Shown: positions 32,140 to 36,086 of the stretch, piece by piece | Layout of the letters: each line of letters opens with the position of its first letter | Position numbering within the stretch: position 1 is the first letter of the stretch | DNA from: Chloroflexota bacterium | GTDB lineage: Bacteria; Chloroflexota; Dehalococcoidia; Lucifugimonadales; Lucifugimonadaceae | Direction of reading: 5' to 3' | Assembly (NCBI GenBank): GCA_027624075.1 | Contig: JAQBUH010000022.1 | Span: 1-36,086 of the forward strand | DNA: 36,086 bases | Position numbers and translations under genes: made by a program | The notes under the pieces: generated by a model | The model's database searches: none | Told to the model about the DNA's origin: nothing | What the model saw: the letters and a program-made list of their open reading frames with translations, nothing else

Positions 32140-32897
32140 ATCCGCCGGTTGGCCGCGTGATACTGAGCGGCAGGAGCAGGGAGAGCGGCTGACCGTTCTC
32201 CATCGCGCTCGGCCCACACGCCAAGGCCCTGGGAGCGTGCAGCCTGCTCAACCTCGACGAACACGTCCACGTAGCGGCTGTTCGGCCCGATTGTAGAAGC
32301 CTTCGCCAGCCCGGTCGCAACCAGGTTGAGGTTAACCATTGCGCCGTCCAGCCAGACGTAGCGCAGGAGCCTGCCTTCGGCGTCTGCGTTCAGATCGTCC
32401 GCCTCCAGCAACACCTGCTGACCAAACAGCCACTGCCTGTTCGTCGCAATCGCAAGCTCATACAGCGGGTCGCCGAAGACCGGAGTCTCGACGCTAATGT
32501 AGCGGACAGTGCTCTCGACACCGTCGATCTCAATGCCTATCGTGCGGCCGTCGAAGATGCGTGTGACCGTGGCCGGAATGCGCTCGGGCGGCGCGTCTGT
32601 CTGGCGGACCCGGCTGAATGCGGGGAGCAGGACGTTAAGAAACATAGACGCCACAAGGAGGATGAAGACCGCGCCGGCGACCAGCTTCCACAACGCCGTC
32701 CGCGCCGCCCGCCTGTGCCTGAGCAAATGTGCGGCCTCGTCCTCTTCCCGGTGGCCGAAGCGTTCGATGTCCGACCGGGACGGCCCGTACAGGCCGTTCT
32801 CATCCTTGCCGTCGTTGTCCTGCAGGCCGTTCATGTTGGGGACATGCTCCGGGTCGAGGGAGCGGTCATGCTGCGGCTCTTCTCCCTTTGCCCACAA
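32136..32897 (-). CDS. Membrane-anchored thermonuclease-fold (SNase) protein with altered active site
   Basis: A 253-residue protein with a charged N-terminal segment, one membrane helix (about 69-92, LWKLVAGAVFILLVASMFLNVLL) and a staphylococcal-nuclease-like domain (about 107-232). The latter shows TVTRIFDGRTIGIEIDG, VRYISVETPVFGDP, LLEADDLNADAEGRLLRYVWLDGAMVNLNLVATGLAK and EQAARSQGLGVWA. In active SNases the first motif is DGDT and the second ends DTPE; here they read DGRT and ETPV. A calcium-ligand Asp and the catalytic Glu are thus replaced, though the Arg of VR is kept. It may bind rather than cut nucleic acid. The TTG start at 32897 is doubtful; the ATG at 32834 is an alternative. It is coupled to the MFS gene by ATGA. 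Confidence 0.8.
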   Translation of the reverse strand: MWAKGEEPQHDRSLDPEHVPNMNGLQDNDGKDENGLYGPSRSDIERFGHREEDEAAHLLRHRRAARTALWKLVAGAVFILLVASMFLNVLLPAFSRVRQTDAPPERIPATVTRIFDGRTIGIEIDGVESTVRYISVETPVFGDPLYELAIATNRQWLFGQQVLLEADDLNADAEGRLLRYVWLDGAMVNLNLVATGLAKASTIGPNSRYVDVFVEVEQAARSQGLGVWAERDGERSAALPAPAAQYHAANRRI

Positions 32898-32903
32898 ACG
32901 AGT

Positions 32904-33518
32904 CTAGCAAGCCGGGCCGGACAGTTTCATGTAGACGTTCGGGTACTTCGACAGCGCAACGACATCGCCGAACCCCGGCGCTGAGCCGTACTTCGCCTCG
33001 GCAAGGTGGTCGATCAGCACCGGATAAGAAGGGCTGTCCCTGACCAGGACCTCAACCTGCCGGGCGTAGCTGGAATCGATGTGCAACTCGTTGACGATGC
33101 CTGCGGCGCCTGCGACCTCCCACAGGCTGCGCGCCGTCTCATCCGAGAAGCTGTCCAGGTAGGTGCGTTTGCCTTCGTGGGCATGGAAGCGGTGGGCAAC
33201 GATCACGCCGGGGTTTTCGGCGAGTAACCTCTCCAGCTTTTCGGGCGCCGCCAGGTCTTTCGGGTAGAAAAGCGCCGTCGTGCGGAACAGGTCTGGCCGC
33301 AGCGCGACGCAGGCGAGCGCGAGGCGGTGGTCGTCGCCGTAAGGCTCAGGGTGGACCAGCACCGCCCGGTCGATACCCTCTGCATCCATGCGCTGAAGAT
33401 AGTCTGCCAGTGGGTCAGGTGAGCGGTGCTCTGGACCGGGCACGTAAGCCGCATCCGGGTGAAACGGGTAACGCCCGGTGTCCGAGCTGAACATGTGCGC
33501 GTTCCATTCGATGATCAT
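32904..33518 (-). CDS. Amidohydrolase (metal-dependent hydrolase), C-terminally truncated
   Basis: A TIM-barrel amidohydrolase of the COG3618/amidohydrolase-2 group. Visible marks are WNAHMFSSDTGRYPFHPDAAYVP at the N-terminus, MDAEGIDRAVLVHPEPYGDDHRL, and the later strand motifs VIVAHRFH, VNELHIDSS, YPVLIDHLAEAKYGS and PNVYMKLSGPAC. The frame then stops (TAG, 32904-32906) at about 204 residues. Family members usually run to 260-300 and need the final GSDWP-type strand for the metal, so about a quarter is missing. The next gene begins 7 bases on in the same frame and is unrelated. It may be a remnant left by a deletion. Confidence 0.72.
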   Translation of the reverse strand: MIIEWNAHMFSSDTGRYPFHPDAAYVPGPEHRSPDPLADYLQRMDAEGIDRAVLVHPEPYGDDHRLALACVALRPDLFRTTALFYPKDLAAPEKLERLLAENPGVIVAHRFHAHEGKRTYLDSFSDETARSLWEVAGAAGIVNELHIDSSYARQVEVLVRDSPSYPVLIDHLAEAKYGSAPGFGDVVALSKYPNVYMKLSGPAC

Positions 33519-33687
33519 GCCGGAAGCGTACACGAGGAGAGATTGTGGCGGACGTGACGGGCGGCGATGTGCGCCGTTCCTGCCGGACGAGTGATCCTAC
33601 CGGCAAATCTCGGTCCAGCCACATCAGACAGACAAAAAAGAGAGCGGCCATATAGTAAACGGCAACCGCATACTCGCTACCTACCGA

Positions 33688-33747
33688 CTATTTTTTCTTG
33701 GTCGGCTTGGCAGCGGGCTTCTTCGCGGGCTTGCTGGGGGTAGGCAT
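33688..33747 (-). CDS. 19-residue Lys/Pro/Ala-rich micropeptide
   Basis: An ATG at 33747 opens a frame MPTPSKPAKKPAAKPTKKK ending in TAG (33688-33690). Seven bases before it stands AAGGAGGG (33755-33762), the strongest Shine-Dalgarno in the window. The peptide is 7 Lys, 5 Pro, 3 Ala and 2 Thr in 19 residues, like the tails of bacterial histone-H1-like proteins, and would be unfolded and strongly basic. It is unlikely to be the end of a longer protein: the frame upstream has no standard start codon before a TGA. It could bind DNA, RNA or the ribosome, act as a leader peptide, or have been cut from a longer gene. Function is unknown. Confidence 0.55.
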   Translation of the reverse strand: MPTPSKPAKKPAAKPTKKK

Positions 33748-33762
33748 CGTAACGCCCTCCTT

Positions 33763-34209
33763 GTCAGCACATCTGGAACCATGACTCTTTACGACGTATC
33801 GACACGCCGCTTGGCCAAATCAGTTGAGAAACTAATTTCTCTCCCGGGCCAGCCATCTGGCAGTTGCACTGGACGATCCTGACTTGCGTCATTTCCGCCA
33901 CTGATAATGTTCGGATCAGCGCAACTGGCCGTCAATAGGATTTCATAGTACTTTCTGGACACCCGCACGCAGTTTTTTGATCCCGGAAACGCCTCTGCAA
34001 ACGACACCCGGATCCAGCCAATCTCAGCAAGCCGGGCCACCCGGTTTTTCGGCCCGCCAGGGGCCTGTTTTCGCCCGCGGAGACACTCGACAAACCGGGC
34101 TCCGGCGAGCCGCTTTTGATGCGCTTTATGGTCGCGCCAGAGGTTTCAGACCGGATCCGGGCCCGGTCTGGCCCCGGCTGCCCGCCAGCTGTTGGGAAAC
34201 AGCGGTAAA
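33763..34209. other. Gap upstream of the micropeptide and thrC
   Basis: No recognisable gene. A perfect dyad GAGAAA CTAA TTTCTC (33826-33841) lies about 80 bases upstream of the micropeptide start and could be its operator. A second dyad, CAGACCGG ATCCGGGC CCGGTCTG (34147-34170), lies upstream of the thrC promoter. Minus-strand frames of 83-95 residues here look like chance. Confidence 0.45.
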
Positions 34210-34238
34210 TTGACGCCACCCCGCTACCTGAGTAGTAT
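34210..34238 (+). promoter_or_regulatory. Promoter of thrC
   Basis: TTGACG (34210-34215) and TAGTAT (34233-34238) are separated by 17 bases. Transcription would begin near 34245, giving a leader of about 150 bases before the TTG start at 34397. Confidence 0.55.
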
Positions 34239-34256
34239 CGAAGGCAAGTTCAACTT

Positions 34257-34370
34257 CCCGCGTGGGCTTTGATCGCCAATCATTCTTACGGCGCACGCGG
34301 GTTGTCGGTGAATCAGCGAGCTTTTGGTCAAAAGTTGCTGCTGTCACTCCCGGCTGGACCCCGGAAGTGA
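34257..34370 (+). promoter_or_regulatory. Structured 5' leader of thrC
   Basis: Three dyads follow one another. Hairpin 1 is CCCGCGTG (34257-34264) with CACGCGGG (34294-34301) enclosing CGCC/GGCG. Then come CTTTTG GT CAAAAG (34321-34334) and hairpin 2, TCACTCCCGG (34344-34353) with CCGGAAGTGA (34361-34370), nine of ten pairs. No T-run follows hairpin 2, and no T-box consensus or Thr-rich leader peptide is visible. It may be an RNA switch or a protein-binding leader; the class is unknown. Confidence 0.4.
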
Positions 34371-34396
34371 TTGCAGCTTCCAGAGAGGTCCATAAA

Positions 34397-35629
34397 TTGC
34401 CACATGTACTGGGACTGCGCTGCAAAGAGTGCGGCCGTGACTACCCGGCAGAACCCATATACGTATGCGACTACTGCTTCGGCCCGCTCGAGGTCGCGTA
34501 CGACTACGACTCCATCCGGAAGTCGATCAGCCGCGAGAAGATCAAAGACGGTCCTCTCACCATCTGGCGTTACGACGACCTGCTGCCCGTAGGCAGAGAA
34601 AACGCTGTCGACATCGGCGCAGGGATGACGCCGCTCATAAGGGCCACAAACCTGGGCCGGCTGCTCGGCCTGAACAACCTCTGGATCAAGAACGACTCTG
34701 CTAACCCAACCCACTCGTTCAAGGACCGCGTCGTCTCCGTCGCAACGACCAAGGCGCTCGAGTTCGGGTTCGACACAATAGCCTGCGCCTCAACGGGCAA
34801 CCTGGCCGGAGCGACTGCCGCTCACGGCAACAAGGCCGGCATGAAGAAGGTGGTCTTCCTGCCGGAGAACCTTGAGCGCGGCAAGATCATTGGCGCGGCT
34901 ATCTTTGGCAACGTGGTGCTGGTGCGAGGCAACTACGACGATGTAAACCGCCTCTGCTCCGAGCTCGGCGACGACCGCCGGTGGGCGTTCGTGAACATCA
35001 ACATGCGCCCGTACTACTCGGAGGGCAGCAAATCGCTTGGCTATGAGCTAGCGGAGCAGCTTGGCTGGAGGGCGCCGCAACACGTGGTCGTCCCGGTCGC
35101 GTCCGGCTCCCTCTTTACAAAGGTATGGAAGGGGTTGAACGACTTCGCAACCCTGGGCCTCATTGACGGCGTCCCAACGCGGATGCACATCGCGCAGGCA
35201 GAGGGCTGCTCGCCGATTGCCCGCGCCGTAATCGACGGACAGACGCACCCGCGGCCGGTCATCCCAAACACCATCGCTAAGTCGCTCGCTATCGGGACCC
35301 CTGCGGACGGCATCTACTCCGTTGCCATAGCGAAGGAGTCAAGAGGCTCCGCAACAGCGGTGCCTGAGAACGAGATTGCGGCCGGCATGAGGCTGCTTGC
35401 GGAGACCGAGGGCATCTTCGCAGAGACGGCGGGCGGCGTTGTGATCTCGGCGCTGAAACGGCTGGCCGAGCAGGGCGTGATCGGTCCTGACGAGGAGACG
35501 GTGGCGCTCATCACCGGCTCCGGCCTGAAGACGCTTGAGGCTGTGCAGGACGAGATCGACCCGCCGGTGATCGACGCCACTGTGGAGTCTTTCGATGAGG
35601 TCGTAATGGGCGCGGTGAGAAGAAGCTGA
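34397..35629 (+). CDS. thrC: Threonine synthase with N-terminal zinc ribbon
   Basis: A 410-residue PLP enzyme that converts O-phosphohomoserine to threonine. It opens with a zinc ribbon, CKEC ... CDYC (Cys9, Cys12, Cys24, Cys27), as in the archaeal and Chloroflexota type. PLP binds Lys109 in NPTHSFKDR; ASTGNLAGATAAH and VPVASGSLF are the phosphate and substrate loops. I chose the TTG at 34397 because AGAGAGG lies 8 bases upstream and MPHVLGLRCKEC matches the usual family start. The frame is open to a GTG at 34262, but that part covers hairpins in the leader. The stop TGA overlaps the next start by one base. Confidence 0.93.
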   Translation: MPHVLGLRCKECGRDYPAEPIYVCDYCFGPLEVAYDYDSIRKSISREKIKDGPLTIWRYDDLLPVGRENAVDIGAGMTPLIRATNLGRLLGLNNLWIKNDSANPTHSFKDRVVSVATTKALEFGFDTIACASTGNLAGATAAHGNKAGMKKVVFLPENLERGKIIGAAIFGNVVLVRGNYDDVNRLCSELGDDRRWAFVNINMRPYYSEGSKSLGYELAEQLGWRAPQHVVVPVASGSLFTKVWKGLNDFATLGLIDGVPTRMHIAQAEGCSPIARAVIDGQTHPRPVIPNTIAKSLAIGTPADGIYSVAIAKESRGSATAVPENEIAAGMRLLAETEGIFAETAGGVVISALKRLAEQGVIGPDEETVALITGSGLKTLEAVQDEIDPPVIDATVESFDEVVMGAVRRS

Positions 35630-35874
35630 TGGCACGCAGGCGCGTTGAGTTCAGGTTCGAGGGCGAACAGGTGAGGGAGCCTGTGATCTACCGGCTTGGC
35701 AAGGACTTCCCTGTGATCACGAACATCCGCCGCGCCCAGATTGAGGGCGACTCAGGCTGGGTTGTGCTGGAGCTTGAGGGCGACACGGCAAGCATCGAGG
35801 AAGGTCTCACCTGGGTGCGGTCGCAGGGCGTAGGCGTGACGCCGCTGGACGGGGACGTGATCGAAGGGGACTGA
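35629..35874 (+). CDS. NIL-domain protein
   Basis: An 81-residue ferredoxin-like fold protein of the NIL family, the domain that also ends the methionine importer ATPase MetN and binds amino acids there. Marks are VREPVIYRLGKDFPVITNIRRAQIEGDSGWVVLELEGD, where the NI in TNIRRA corresponds to the family's NIL motif, and SIEEGLTWVRSQGVGVTPLDG. It starts on the last base of the thrC stop (TGATG) and is surely co-translated. Small NIL proteins beside thrC or sulfur-carrier genes in Chloroflexota are thought to serve sulfur-amino-acid or threonine metabolism, perhaps as a sensor. That role is inference. Confidence 0.82.
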   Translation: MARRRVEFRFEGEQVREPVIYRLGKDFPVITNIRRAQIEGDSGWVVLELEGDTASIEEGLTWVRSQGVGVTPLDGDVIEGD

Positions 35875-35882
35875 GGCGCCGG

Positions 35883-36011
35883 TTGGCTCTGTTGACATCA
35901 CCCCTCCCTCGCACGTTCGTCTGAGCCCTGCATTGTCCTCCCTACCTGAACGGGAGGGCAGTTGGAGGGTGGGCTGTCTTTGTCATTCTGAGCTCGACTC
36001 AGAATCTCTTC
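35883..36011. repeat. Longer dispersed repeat, related to 25169-25260
   Basis: It begins TTGGCTCTGTTGACATCA and ends GGGCTGTCTTTGTCATTCTG followed by the left arm of the palindrome (AGCTCGACTCAGAATCTCT). The copy at 25169-25260 has the same head and tail with a different, shorter middle. The palindrome's right arm is absent here. Confidence 0.7.
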
Positions 36012-36022
36012 GCTAGCCGGGA

Positions 36023-36086
36023 GGTTCCGTCAATAAGTGTGTAAATAGGGTCAGGCGGCGCAGCCCCTGCTGACTTTTGGCACTTC
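36023..36086. mobile_element. Possible IS256-type insertion-sequence end at the window edge
   Basis: GGTTCCGTCAATAAGTGTGT starting at 36023, followed by AAATAGG, resembles the terminal repeats of mutator/IS256-family elements, which read GG...GTCAA...TGTGTAAA. On the minus strand a short frame ending EVPKVSRGCAA and a TGA lies just inside, as a transposase C-terminus would. Too little is visible to be sure. Confidence 0.3.

Noticed and set aside
32904..32906. Recoded stop in the amidohydrolase, giving a selenoprotein or a read-through fusion
   Set aside because: The stop is TAG, not TGA, and the in-frame sequence beyond does not continue the amidohydrolase fold.
33415..33651. 78-residue minus-strand frame starting MAALFFVCLMWLD
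   Set aside because: The hydrophobic start is suggestive, but most of the frame overlaps the amidohydrolase gene in another phase and turns into Arg-rich shadow sequence.
33932..34219. Frames of 78-95 residues on both strands before thrC
   Set aside because: Composition is Pro/Arg/Gly-rich with no motif; they overlap each other and a dyad.
34257..34396. T-box riboswitch before thrC
   Set aside because: No AGGGTGGNACCGCG-type T-box sequence or terminator with a T-run could be found.

Overview
The window is about 36 kb of GC-rich bacterial DNA (a little over 60% GC by eye). Gene content points to Chloroflexota, probably the Dehalococcoidia/SAR202 side: a complete core of the futalosine menaquinone route (MqnA, C, D, E plus UbiA/UbiD/UbiX-family enzymes), a threonine synthase with an N-terminal zinc ribbon followed by a NIL-domain protein, and a DUF3052 gene. 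This is inference from family knowledge; no rRNA or other marker in the window settles it. A selenocysteine tRNA shows the organism probably makes selenoproteins.

Layout. 1-1520: right-hand end of an integrated element. The 3' end of a CGNR-type zinc-finger gene is translationally coupled (ATGA) to a tyrosine integrase whose stop lies 6 bases from the 3' end of a tRNA-Sec gene on the opposite strand; the rest of the element lies left of the window. 1700-4044: a Fur/Zur-family regulator with a Fur-box-like operator over its own promoter, then a zinc/manganese-type ABC ATPase and permease. 4036-8225: minus-strand genes for a frameshifted DUF3052 protein, MscL with a C-terminal zinc ribbon, a radical SAM/helix-hairpin-helix protein and a rhomboid protease. 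8360-10138: two stand-alone receiver proteins and a basic protein of unknown function with its own promoter and terminator.

10159-20054 is a long minus-strand block: an amino-acid permease, then mqnD, mqnC, mqnA, mqnE, ubiD, ubiX, ubiA and a TetR regulator. Transcription runs from the TetR end, and a perfect dyad sits just upstream of tetR. MqnA, MqnE, MqnC and MqnD would take chorismate to 1,4-dihydroxy-6-naphthoate, and the UbiA/UbiD/UbiX members would prenylate and decarboxylate it. The nucleosidase step and the final methyltransferase are not in the window.

20055-36086: an SMP-30 type hydrolase, MutL, an MFS exporter, a PLP threonine/serine dehydratase, a conserved protein of unknown function, dihydroorotate dehydrogenase, a ribokinase-like kinase, and a tightly coupled group (thermonuclease-fold protein, second MFS exporter, HAD phosphatase) downstream of a truncated amidohydrolase. 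Then come a 19-residue Lys/Pro/Ala peptide gene with a near-perfect Shine-Dalgarno and thrC with a structured leader plus a NIL-domain gene. Intergenic gaps carry a dispersed palindromic repeat (six clear copies, one in a 156-bp tandem duplication) in which base changes are compensated between arms. The right edge may hold the end of an IS256-type insertion sequence.

The observations I rate highest are the Lys-rich micropeptide, the tRNA-Sec integration site, the compensated palindromes, the missing start codon of mqnA and the thrC leader. I found no defence island, CRISPR array or other clearly new multi-gene system.
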